A stretch of 27,413 bases of DNA, from the NCBI GenBank assembly GCA_946885845.1, contig CAMPHJ010000025.1, positions 1 to 27,413 of the forward strand. The letters are read 5' to 3'. The translations under genes were made by a program, and so were the position numbers. Numbering within the stretch: the first letter of the stretch is position 1; each line of letters starts with the position of its first letter. Shown here one piece after another: positions 6,804 to 14,121 of the stretch. Under the pieces are notes generated by a model. The model was not told where the DNA came from, did no database searches, and saw only the letters and a list, made by a program, of their open reading frames with translations. The DNA comes from an uncultured Sphingobium sp. (GTDB lineage Bacteria > Pseudomonadota > Alphaproteobacteria > Sphingomonadales > Sphingomonadaceae).

Positions 6804-8873
6804 ATGAAGAATTTCGCTCTGGCCAGCGTGGCTGGACTGTTGTCGATCCAGCCTGCCCTCGCCAACGATAGCGCCGCCGATTCGGCATCGGCGCCTGAAT
6901 CCAGCGACGCCATCGTGGTCACCGCGTCCCAATATGCGGGCACCAAGACCGAAACCCCGCTGATCGAAACGCCCCAGCCGATCACGGTCATCACGTCTGA
7001 CCAGTTCATCTCGCAGGGCGCGATCAGCATCAGCGACACGGTCAAATATGGCGCCAGTGTCCTTGCCAATCCCTACGGTCGCGACACGCGCGTGGACGGC
7101 TTCAACATTCGCGGCATCGACGCGTTGCAGTTCCGCGACGGGATGCGCGACATATTCAGCTATTATGCCAGCATCACGTCCGACCCTTATAATTTTTCCC
7201 GCGTGGAAATCGTGCGCGGCCCCGCATCCGTGCTCTACGGACAGGGTTCGATTGGCGGCCTCGTCAACCTCGTTTCAAAGACGCCGGAATTCAAAACGGG
7301 CGGCGAACTGAAGCTCGTCTATGGCAACTTTGATCGCAAGGAAGCGATGGGCGACGTCAACATCGCGCTGGCGGACAACCTCGCGATCCGCGCCGTCGCC
7401 CGCGTCCGCGATGCCGACACCTTTGTCGACCATGTCCCCGATGACCGCGTCATGTTCGCGCCGTCGATCCGCTGGCAGCCCACGCCCGATACGGACATCG
7501 TGCTGACCGGCCTTTATCAGGAGGACGACACGGGTTCGACCTCCCAGTTCCTGCCGATCGTCGGCACGTTCCGGCCGAATATCGTCGCAGGCGAGCAGCT
7601 CGACCGTTACACTTTCGTCGGAAAGCCGGGCTGGGACCGCTATAATGGGCGGTCGCTTCAGGGCGGCGGTTCCATCACCCACGCCTTCTCGGACAATGTC
7701 AGGTTAAGCCTGAAGGCTCGCTATATCGACAGCGACCTTGAATATTTCACCCACTATGCCGACAGCTATACCAACCCGCTCGACCCCTTTTCGGTCTATG
7801 GTACAGACGGACGCACCATCGGCCTGACCGCCGATGCCAGCGACGCGCGGATGAACGTCTTTTCCACCGACAATAATCTGCAATTCAACTTCAACACCGG
7901 CGCCAATATCGAACATAAGTTGCTGGTGGGCATCGACTATAGCTGGAACAAGGTCGGTAAACGCTATGACGGCGGTTCGCAGTTGGTCGATCTCTACGAC
8001 ATCGACTATGACGCACTGCTGACCTACGATCCGACCGGCCCCTTCACCTATGAATCGCAGAAGCAGCTGGGCATCTATATGCAGGACCAGATCCGCTTCT
8101 ACGATCGCGTCTCGCTCGTGCTGGGCGCGCGGCGCGACCGTGTCACCGGCTCTTCGGGTCAAAAGGACAACGCAACCACGTTCCGCGCGGGCATCATCGG
8201 CGAAATCGGCGCGGGTTTCTCGCCCTTCTTCAGCTACACGGAAAGCTTCCTGCCGGTGGCGGGTAACATCCAGGGCCCAGGCGGCGTTCCCATCTCGCCT
8301 TATCGCCCGATGACCGGCACGCAATATGAGGTCGGCGTCAAATGGCAACCAGCCCCCGGCACGCTGGTCACCGTCACCGGCTTCCACATCAAGGAACGCA
8401 ACCGCGTCCTGTATCTGGCCGCCAATGCCACGACCCAGTCGGGCGAGCTGACGACCAAGGGCTTCGAGATCGAGGCAAGCCACACGCTGCCCGGCAATTT
8501 CGAACTGCTGGCCAACTATGGCTACAGCAAGCTCAAGTCGGAGGTGAACACCAACCTGGACTATATGCCGCGCCACACCGCATCGATCTGGTCGACCAAG
8601 ACCTTTGGCCTTCCCGACGCAGCCCAACTGCGCCTGGGCGGCGGCGTGGTCTATAATGGCAAGAGCGTATCGACCAGTTCGCTATGGTCAATCACCACCC
8701 CGTCCCGCACCACCGTGGACGCCCTGGCGGAAATCAGCTGGCAGAACTGGCGCTTTGCGATCAACGCCACCAACCTGCTCAACAACAAATTCTACGCATC
8801 CTGCCTGGCGCGTGGCGACTGTTTCATGGGCGCGCCCCGCAACGTGATGGGCACTGTCGGCTTCCGCTTCTGA
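6804..8873 (+). CDS. TonB-dependent siderophore receptor
   Basis: The 689-residue outer-membrane receptor has a signal peptide (1-20, ending ALA) and a TonB-box-like segment DAIVVTASQ (35-43). A plug domain follows at about 55-165, with RVDGFNIRGID and the VEIVRGPASVLYGQGSIGGLVNLVSK region typical of the siderophore-receptor branch (FhuA/FoxA type). The rest is the beta-barrel, ending in the aromatic GTVGFRF terminus expected for outer-membrane insertion. The start at 6804 follows an AGGGGAT ribosome-binding site; an ATG at 6741 is in frame but lacks one and would overlap the Fur-like site. It is divergent from the DUF3649/PepSY/DUF3325 operon, a usual arrangement for ferric-siderophore uptake. 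The siderophore cannot be named. Confidence 0.95.
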   Translation: MKNFALASVAGLLSIQPALANDSAADSASAPESSDAIVVTASQYAGTKTETPLIETPQPITVITSDQFISQGAISISDTVKYGASVLANPYGRDTRVDGFNIRGIDALQFRDGMRDIFSYYASITSDPYNFSRVEIVRGPASVLYGQGSIGGLVNLVSKTPEFKTGGELKLVYGNFDRKEAMGDVNIALADNLAIRAVARVRDADTFVDHVPDDRVMFAPSIRWQPTPDTDIVLTGLYQEDDTGSTSQFLPIVGTFRPNIVAGEQLDRYTFVGKPGWDRYNGRSLQGGGSITHAFSDNVRLSLKARYIDSDLEYFTHYADSYTNPLDPFSVYGTDGRTIGLTADASDARMNVFSTDNNLQFNFNTGANIEHKLLVGIDYSWNKVGKRYDGGSQLVDLYDIDYDALLTYDPTGPFTYESQKQLGIYMQDQIRFYDRVSLVLGARRDRVTGSSGQKDNATTFRAGIIGEIGAGFSPFFSYTESFLPVAGNIQGPGGVPISPYRPMTGTQYEVGVKWQPAPGTLVTVTGFHIKERNRVLYLAANATTQSGELTTKGFEIEASHTLPGNFELLANYGYSKLKSEVNTNLDYMPRHTASIWSTKTFGLPDAAQLRLGGGVVYNGKSVSTSSLWSITTPSRTTVDALAEISWQNWRFAINATNLLNNKFYASCLARGDCFMGAPRNVMGTVGFRF

Positions 8874-8902
8874 TCGGTCGCAGTTAACAGCGGACTTGTC
8901 CC

Positions 8903-8934
8903 AAGGGGGAGTGGATAATGATCCGCTCCCCCTT
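8903..8934 (+). terminator. Strong hairpin after the siderophore receptor
   Basis: A 14-bp stem with one G-T wobble (AAGGGGGAG and CTCCCCCTT outer arms, GGAT/ATCC inner arms) closes an AATG loop 29 nt after the receptor stop. It is followed by a short TT then ATGG, with no long T-run, so termination may be intrinsic but not classical. It may also act for the opposing phosphatase gene. Confidence 0.7.
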
Positions 8935-8965
8935 ATGGCGGCCTATATTCTTTAGAGCATCGAAA

Positions 8966-9004
8966 AGAGCGCGCGACCTGCGCCCGATTGAACGCAGCGC
9001 CCTC
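8966..9004 (+). repeat. 39-bp dispersed repeat, copy 2
   Basis: Matches copy 1 at 4391-4429 with 2 differences. A TTTAGAGCAT stretch lies just upstream (8951-8960), echoing the AGAGC and AGCAT motifs in the other element. Located between the receptor and the convergent phosphatase gene. Confidence 0.85.
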
Positions 9005-9022
9005 ACCATCCCAACTGTGCAT

Positions 9023-10135
9023 TCATTGCAGATAGGTCGCACGCAGCAGCCTTATATCCTCGCCGTTCAATCCCAATCCGCTCCGCACATAGGCGTCAAA
9101 GCTGCCATAGCGCCTCTCCACCTCGTCGAACGCCGCCTCCAGATAGCTGGCCCGGACCGTCATCACCGCTTCCAGATTGGCCGGATCGATGGGGCTGTTC
9201 GACTTCGCCAGCATCTCCATCGCCCGGTCGTTTTTCGCCTTCAGAAACGCGTTGCTCGCCAGATAGTCCGCCATGACCGTTTCGCGCGGCACGCCCAGCA
9301 ACATCAGGATCACCGCACTCGCCCATCCCGTCCGGTCCTTGCCCGCCGTGCAATGATATAGAATGGGCGCGCCGTTCATCTGGTCCAGCAGCGTGGCATA
9401 GGAACGGCGCGCGCTGCCCAGCGATACGAAATCGCGGTTCGCCGCCGTCAACATCTCCACGCCCCTGCCCTCGGTGATGGCCGCAATCGCCTTGCGCATG
9501 TCACCGCCCAGCGACCCTTCGCTGTCCGCCGCGACGTCCAATATCAGGGGCTGGCTTCCCTTTGGCAGCCGATCCGGCTCGCGCGCCCTTTCGCTCTCCG
9601 TCCGCAAATCGGCGACCAGCCGCAGCTTCAACTGCTCCAGCGCCTTCAGGTCCGCATCGCTCACCCGGTCCAGCTGGTCCGACCGGAACAGCAGGCCCAT
9701 CTTGACCCATCGGCCATCGCTGGTCCGATAACCGCCAATGTCGCGCAGATTAGCAATGCTGGACAAATGCAGCGCCCGGTCGGCAATGACCAGCGGCGCG
9801 CCACGGTCGGGCACCAGCGTGAAATAGGGCCGCGTGCCCGGCGCCAAGTTGCGAACCGTGACGCTGCCCGCCCCGCCGCCCTGCGCCAGGGGCGTGCCGG
9901 TCAACACCGGAATTGGCGATCCTGTGACATGGACGGCAACATGCTCCACCCCAGCCGCCTGCCATGCGATCTGATAATCCTCGCTCTCTCCAACCCTGAC
10001 CGCGCTGGCCGTCAGGAACGGACTGACCGCGCTGCCGCTGCGCGCAACAGGCGTGGCGCACCCTGCCAGCCCCGTGATCGAAACGGCTAGGGCAGCCGCG
10101 ACAAATTGACGGCGTTCGATCAGAATTGCAGTCAT
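9023..10135 (-). CDS. Lipoprotein tyrosine/serine phosphatase (PF13350-like)
   Basis: The 370-residue protein carries the P-loop HCTAGKDRTG (261-270) with the nucleophile Cys262 and Arg268. An upstream DLR segment (176-178) is the likely general-acid region, as in the bacterial Y_phosphatase3 family. The N-terminus has both a twin-arginine-like ERRQFVAAALA (7-17) and a lipobox LAGC (23-26), so export and lipid attachment at Cys26 are expected. Residues 40-110 form a beta-rich N-terminal part. It starts 7 nt after the stop of the upstream SDR, so the two are co-transcribed, downstream of a TonB receptor. The substrate is unknown; protein, lipid or sugar phosphates are all possible. An in-frame extension to 10258 would overlap the SDR gene and is rejected. 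Confidence 0.9.
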   Translation of the reverse strand: MTAILIERRQFVAAALAVSITGLAGCATPVARSGSAVSPFLTASAVRVGESEDYQIAWQAAGVEHVAVHVTGSPIPVLTGTPLAQGGGAGSVTVRNLAPGTRPYFTLVPDRGAPLVIADRALHLSSIANLRDIGGYRTSDGRWVKMGLLFRSDQLDRVSDADLKALEQLKLRLVADLRTESERAREPDRLPKGSQPLILDVAADSEGSLGGDMRKAIAAITEGRGVEMLTAANRDFVSLGSARRSYATLLDQMNGAPILYHCTAGKDRTGWASAVILMLLGVPRETVMADYLASNAFLKAKNDRAMEMLAKSNSPIDPANLEAVMTVRASYLEAAFDEVERRYGSFDAYVRSGLGLNGEDIRLLRATYLQ

Positions 10136-10142
10136 ATTTCGG

Positions 10143-10919
10143 CTACCCCCGTTGAGACGATATGTTGCCGCCGTCGACGACAATCTCGGACGCGGTGATA
10201 TAGCTTGCCTCGTCCGACAAAAGAAAGCGCACAACCCGCGCCACTTCATCCGCTTCACCCAGACGATTTAACAGGATGCGCTTTTCGTAATAGCCGTCAG
10301 GCAATGCTTCCACTGATGGACGCAACATCGGCGTCATGATCTGGCCCGGCGACACCGAATTGATGCGAATGCCATCCGCCGCCAGCCGGTCGGCCAGCGA
10401 TCGCACCAGCGACAATATCCCCCCCTTGGCGGCGCTGTAGATCGGGTTGGCCGCATTGCCCAAGGTCGCGTTGATCGACGCAATCGCCACGACTGCAGAA
10501 CCGGGCCGCGCGGCCAGATCACCCCGGATCGCCTGAATGATGAAGGCCAGTGCGCGCAGATGGATCGCAATGCCGCTGTCCCAGCTGTCCGCCGTCATGC
10601 CGTCCAGCGATCCCGTGTCCACGACCCCGGCGGCATGAACCAAGCCGCCTGGCGCGCCGATGGCGTCCCGCGTCGCCGCCAGCGCCGTTTCGATGGCGCC
10701 AATTTCACGCAGGTCTACGGCAATGCTGGTCGCTGGCGTCCCATGCGCATCGGAAATGGCGCGACATGCCTCGGCGGCCATGTCGCCATTGATGTCCCAC
10801 AGGGCGACGGGGCGTCCAACGGCAGCCAGCGCCTGCGCGCAGGCAAGGCCGATGCCCGACGCACCGCCCGTAATGATGACGGGTGACGAAGGGGAGGCAA
10901 AAGCAGGGACAAGCGACAT
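10143..10919 (-). CDS. Short-chain dehydrogenase/reductase (SDR) A
   Basis: The 258-residue classical SDR has the cofactor loop TGGASGIG (17-24), Asp42 at the end of the second strand (WDIN, favouring NAD), HAAG (95-98) in place of the usual NNAG, Ser148, Tyr161 and Lys165 (YSAAK) as the catalytic set, and the SPGQIMTPM segment at about 190-198. It should interconvert an alcohol and a ketone in the cytosol. The start at 10919 follows GGAAG by 8 nt; the frame extends to 11000 without support. It lies 122 nt after the TonB receptor and 7 nt before the phosphatase, so the three genes probably form one operon. Substrate unknown; a steroid-like alcohol fits the neighbourhood but is inference. Confidence 0.92.
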   Translation of the reverse strand: MSLVPAFASPSSPVIITGGASGIGLACAQALAAVGRPVALWDINGDMAAEACRAISDAHGTPATSIAVDLREIGAIETALAATRDAIGAPGGLVHAAGVVDTGSLDGMTADSWDSGIAIHLRALAFIIQAIRGDLAARPGSAVVAIASINATLGNAANPIYSAAKGGILSLVRSLADRLAADGIRINSVSPGQIMTPMLRPSVEALPDGYYEKRILLNRLGEADEVARVVRFLLSDEASYITASEIVVDGGNISSQRG

Positions 10920-11041
10920 GCGCGAAACTTCCTTTATCGGGGCGACGGGCCGTATGTGTCGGAAAGCCCGTTGAAACGAAGCCGCTGATCTGCCGTCCAC
11001 CCTTACGCGGCGGAACGCGGATCAGCGTGACCGCTCCATCC

Positions 11042-13192
11042 TTAAAATTCAACGTTCAGGTCGATGCCATAGGTGCGTGGTTCGCCGAACAATGCGCCCG
11101 GACGACCGACATTGAACTGCATGATATAATAATTCTTGTCCGTCAGGTTGCGTCCCCACAGGCTCGCACGCACACCGCCAAGGCCGGGAATGTCGCCCAG
11201 CGTCAGCCGCGCGTTCAACAGGCCATAGTCACCGATGATATATTTGCCGCTGCTGATCGTGCTGCTGGTATATTTGTCGCTCTGCGCCGTATAATTGACG
11301 TTGGCGCTCATCTGGCCAATCGGCAATCTGGGCAGGTCATAGGTCAGGTCCAGCGCAATCGTATGTTTCGGGGCATTGGTGAAACGGTAATTGTCGGCGA
11401 CATTCGCTCCGGTAGCCCCGGTGATTTCATCATATTCGGCTAGCAGATAGCCATAGTTGACCGACATGCGCAGGTTACGCACCGGCACCATCGTCAGGTC
11501 GACCTCGATCCCCTTGACCGTCGCCTTGCCTGCATTCAGCACGTCGGTCAGGCGGATGTTGGTCGGGTCCGATTGAACATTGACCTGAATGTCCGAATAT
11601 TTGGAAATGAATCCCGCCGCGTTGAAACGCAGCCTGTTGTCCAGCCACTGGCTCTTGATGCCCGCTTCATAGGACCATAGCGTCTCTGGCCCGAAACCTT
11701 CGTTGAACCGCGCGATGGAACTGGCGCGGACATTGAATCCGCCGCTCTTGTAGCCTTTCACCGCCTTGGCATAGATGTTCACGTCCCGCGACACGTCAAA
11801 GGCGACGATGAAGCTGGGGCTGAAATCCTTGAACGTCTCGCTGCCGTCGCCAAAGCCCGGCACCGTGGTGATCGGGCCGCCATTGACCTGTGTCTGGCGC
11901 GCCAGCGTCGCCTCCCGCTTGTCCCAGCTTTGCCGGACGCCGACCGTCAGGTGCAGCCGCCGGTCCAGCCATTGCGGCGTATAGGTCGCCTGGCCGAACA
12001 GCGCATAGGACCGGTTGTCGATGGTCGCCGTGGTAAAGCTGCGCGTCAGCGACGACGGGCTGTAGCTGTTGCTGAAATTGCTGCCGCTTTCGGAAAAATA
12101 ATAGGCGCCCGCCACATATTGCAGGCCGCCGTCCAGCGCGTCGCCGATCAGCTGCACTTCCTGGCTCCACTGGTCCTGCTTCGCGCGGCTGCTATTCTTT
12201 TGCAGCGGGTCGGGACCCAGCGCGCCGGTCAGATAATCCTGGTTCTGGAAATTATCCAGTTTGCGATAGCCTGTGATCGACCGCACCGTCAGTGCGTCGC
12301 TCGCCGCCCATTCCGCCGTCAGGCTGTGCCCGTCCGCGGTGATGTCGTTTGGCGCCACATCGCGCACCAGCGGGCTGCCCGCTTCCGGCCGGTCGGCCAC
12401 CAGCGGATGCAGCGGCGAGACCGCGACATAGGTGGGCGTGTCGCCAATCTCCGTGCGATCATAGCTGTAGCGCAGGCTGAACCGGTCGGACGGCTGCCAA
12501 AGCACGTCGGCGCGCATCGCTTGTCGGTCCTCGTCGCCCCAACGGTCAATTCCGGTGCCGGGGTTGCGGATGAAGCCGTCCTGCCGCTGCTTCACATAGG
12601 ACAGCCGGGCCGCGATGGTGTCGCCCAGCGGAATGTTGACCGCCGCCTTGAAGCGCCGGTTGTCATAATTGCCGATCGTCACCTGACCTTTGAATCCGAA
12701 GTCGCCAAGGTCGGGTTTGCGGGTGATGAAGTTGATCGCGCCGCCGGTCGCGTTGCGGCCATAGAGCGTGCCCTGCGGGCCGCGCAGCACTTCGATCCGC
12801 TCCAGATCGGCAACCTCCATCGCCAGCCCTTGGCTGCGTGCGACATAGACGCCGTCCATATAGACCGCGACGCCGCCATCCTGGGTGATCTGGTCGTCCG
12901 CCAGTCCAACGCCGCGCATGAATATCTGCGTCGTGGCGGCATTGTTGGGAAATGGCGTCAGCTGCAGGTTGGGCACCTGCGCGCGCAGGTCGGTCAGTCC
13001 GCTTATGCCCTTATTCTCCAGGTCGCGGGCGCTAAACGCCGCTATCGAAATGGGCGTGTCCTGCAACGATTCCTCGCGCTTCTGCGCGGTGACGACAATC
13101 TCCTCGATCGCGCCATCCTGCGCCAGCGCCGGCGCGGCAGTCGAACTCATCAGCAAGGCGGCAATGGAACGGGCAAACAGGTGATTCGGCAT
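11042..13192 (-). CDS. TonB-dependent receptor, catabolic type
   Basis: The 716-residue outer-membrane receptor starts at an ATG with a GGGGAGGATCT ribosome-binding site. A signal peptide (about 1-25, ending ALA-Q) precedes a TonB-box segment EEIVVTAQKREES. The plug has IFMRGVG, VYMDGVYVARS and the IEVLRGPQGTLYGRNATGGAINFIT region typical of the large sphingomonad/caulobacter receptor group that takes up plant or aromatic compounds. The C-terminus ends with an aromatic residue (IDLNVEF), as expected. It is divergent from a TetR regulator with an operator overlapping its likely promoter, so it is probably induced by the transported compound. The substrate cannot be read from sequence. Confidence 0.95.
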   Translation of the reverse strand: MPNHLFARSIAALLMSSTAAPALAQDGAIEEIVVTAQKREESLQDTPISIAAFSARDLENKGISGLTDLRAQVPNLQLTPFPNNAATTQIFMRGVGLADDQITQDGGVAVYMDGVYVARSQGLAMEVADLERIEVLRGPQGTLYGRNATGGAINFITRKPDLGDFGFKGQVTIGNYDNRRFKAAVNIPLGDTIAARLSYVKQRQDGFIRNPGTGIDRWGDEDRQAMRADVLWQPSDRFSLRYSYDRTEIGDTPTYVAVSPLHPLVADRPEAGSPLVRDVAPNDITADGHSLTAEWAASDALTVRSITGYRKLDNFQNQDYLTGALGPDPLQKNSSRAKQDQWSQEVQLIGDALDGGLQYVAGAYYFSESGSNFSNSYSPSSLTRSFTTATIDNRSYALFGQATYTPQWLDRRLHLTVGVRQSWDKREATLARQTQVNGGPITTVPGFGDGSETFKDFSPSFIVAFDVSRDVNIYAKAVKGYKSGGFNVRASSIARFNEGFGPETLWSYEAGIKSQWLDNRLRFNAAGFISKYSDIQVNVQSDPTNIRLTDVLNAGKATVKGIEVDLTMVPVRNLRMSVNYGYLLAEYDEITGATGANVADNYRFTNAPKHTIALDLTYDLPRLPIGQMSANVNYTAQSDKYTSSTISSGKYIIGDYGLLNARLTLGDIPGLGGVRASLWGRNLTDKNYYIMQFNVGRPGALFGEPRTYGIDLNVEF

Positions 13193-13258
13193 AGATCCTC
13201 CCCGGAAAAACATCAGCCTGGCGGGCGATTTGGCGCGCTTCTCCCCAGGCAGCTGCAA

Positions 13259-13280
13259 ATCTACCTACTAGTCCGTAGAT
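13259..13280. promoter_or_regulatory. TetR-type operator between the receptor and tetR genes
   Basis: A 22-bp dyad has 6-nt arms ATCTAC (13259-13264) and GTAGAT (13275-13280), and a central ACTAGT (13267-13272) that is itself palindromic. Only the two bases on each side of the centre break the symmetry. It lies between the divergent receptor and TetR genes, the usual place for an autoregulatory TetR site. Confidence 0.75.
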
Positions 13281-13290
13281 AATGACGCAA
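13262..13290 (-). promoter_or_regulatory. Likely promoter of the TonB receptor operon
   Basis: On the minus strand TTGCGT (13290-13285) and TAGGTA (13267-13262) are separated by 17 nt. The TetR dyad covers the spacer and the -10 box, so binding would block the polymerase. The -10 is a modest match, so the call rests mainly on spacing and position. Confidence 0.45.
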
Positions 13291-13358
13291 CTCTTTTCCA
13301 TCCGCTGGATCATTCATGCAATCGACATTGCCTCCCCCCTCCTCCACCGCATAAGAAC

Positions 13359-13997
13359 ATGATGATGACCGCAACCAGACCGACCATCCGCCAGCCCCGC
13401 GGCGACGCCACCCGCATCCAGATTCTCGACGCCGCCGAACGCATCTTCGCCGACATCGGCTACGCCGCCGCCCGCCTCGATCACGTGGCGGAAGCAGTGG
13501 GAATCCGCCGCCCGTCGATCCTCTATTATTTCACCGGCAAGCAGCAGCTTTATGATGAAGTCGAAGCCGACATCTTCGCCTCCATGCACAGCTTCGTGCT
13601 CAACCGGACAGACGGCGTCACGGACCCGATGGAACGATTGCTCGCCCTGCTCGACGCCTGGCTCGATTTCCTGGTAAGCCGCCCCACCGCTGCGCGGATC
13701 ATCCAACGCCTCATCGCGGACTCCGCCGCCTACGGTAACAACCCAGTACGCTTCTCAGAATCCGCGCTCCAGGACCTGGAGGATGTCGTGGCTACCGGCG
13801 TTGCAAGCGGTCAGTTTCAGCCGGTCTCTGCGATGGTTCTGCTCAACACCGTCGCAGGCGGCGCTCTGCATTATGTCTGCAACGCGCATCAACTGGGCCC
13901 AACTCGCTCATACGATCCAGCGGCTCCCGCCCAGCTTACAGAATTCCGCTCGATGATGCACCGGCTGGCAAAGGCAGCGGTCGTGCCGCCGGGCTGA
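13359..13997 (+). CDS. TetR-family transcriptional regulator
   Basis: The 212-residue regulator has an N-terminal TetR helix-turn-helix at about 18-66. The recognisable DHVAEAVGIRRPSILYYFTGKQQLYDEV (41-68) covers the recognition helix and the conserved YYF-K-LY stretch. The remaining part is a divergent helical ligand-binding domain. Three in-frame ATGs (13359, 13362, 13365) are possible and no strong ribosome-binding site is visible. It is divergent from the TonB receptor and the shared intergenic space holds a near-perfect palindrome, so it probably represses the receptor / SDR / phosphatase operon and itself. The inducer is likely to be the transported compound or a metabolite of it. Confidence 0.93.
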   Translation: MMMTATRPTIRQPRGDATRIQILDAAERIFADIGYAAARLDHVAEAVGIRRPSILYYFTGKQQLYDEVEADIFASMHSFVLNRTDGVTDPMERLLALLDAWLDFLVSRPTAARIIQRLIADSAAYGNNPVRFSESALQDLEDVVATGVASGQFQPVSAMVLLNTVAGGALHYVCNAHQLGPTRSYDPAAPAQLTEFRSMMHRLAKAAVVPPG

Positions 13998-14121
13998 TGG
14001 CGCGCCAGCCCCGACTACACTTGCCTCCACGAATGCCTTTGCGATAGTGGCTTCCGAATAACGATCGCCACTGAGCGATTATCTCCCGTTTATCCGTAAA
14101 AAAGGGCAAGGCGTTTCGGTG

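Noticed and set aside
7704..8627. 307-codon minus-strand open frame
   Set aside because: Shadow of the siderophore receptor barrel.
11930..13282. 450-codon plus-strand open frame
   Set aside because: It lies antisense to the TonB receptor gene, whose protein has clear domains. High GC content leaves few stops on the opposite strand; the translation is Arg/Gln/His/Val rich with no family signature.
14047..14073. AGTGGC/GCCACT inverted repeat upstream of the KstD-like gene
   Set aside because: Short arms with a 15-nt loop; too weak to call a terminator or operator and unlike the TetR dyad at 13259.
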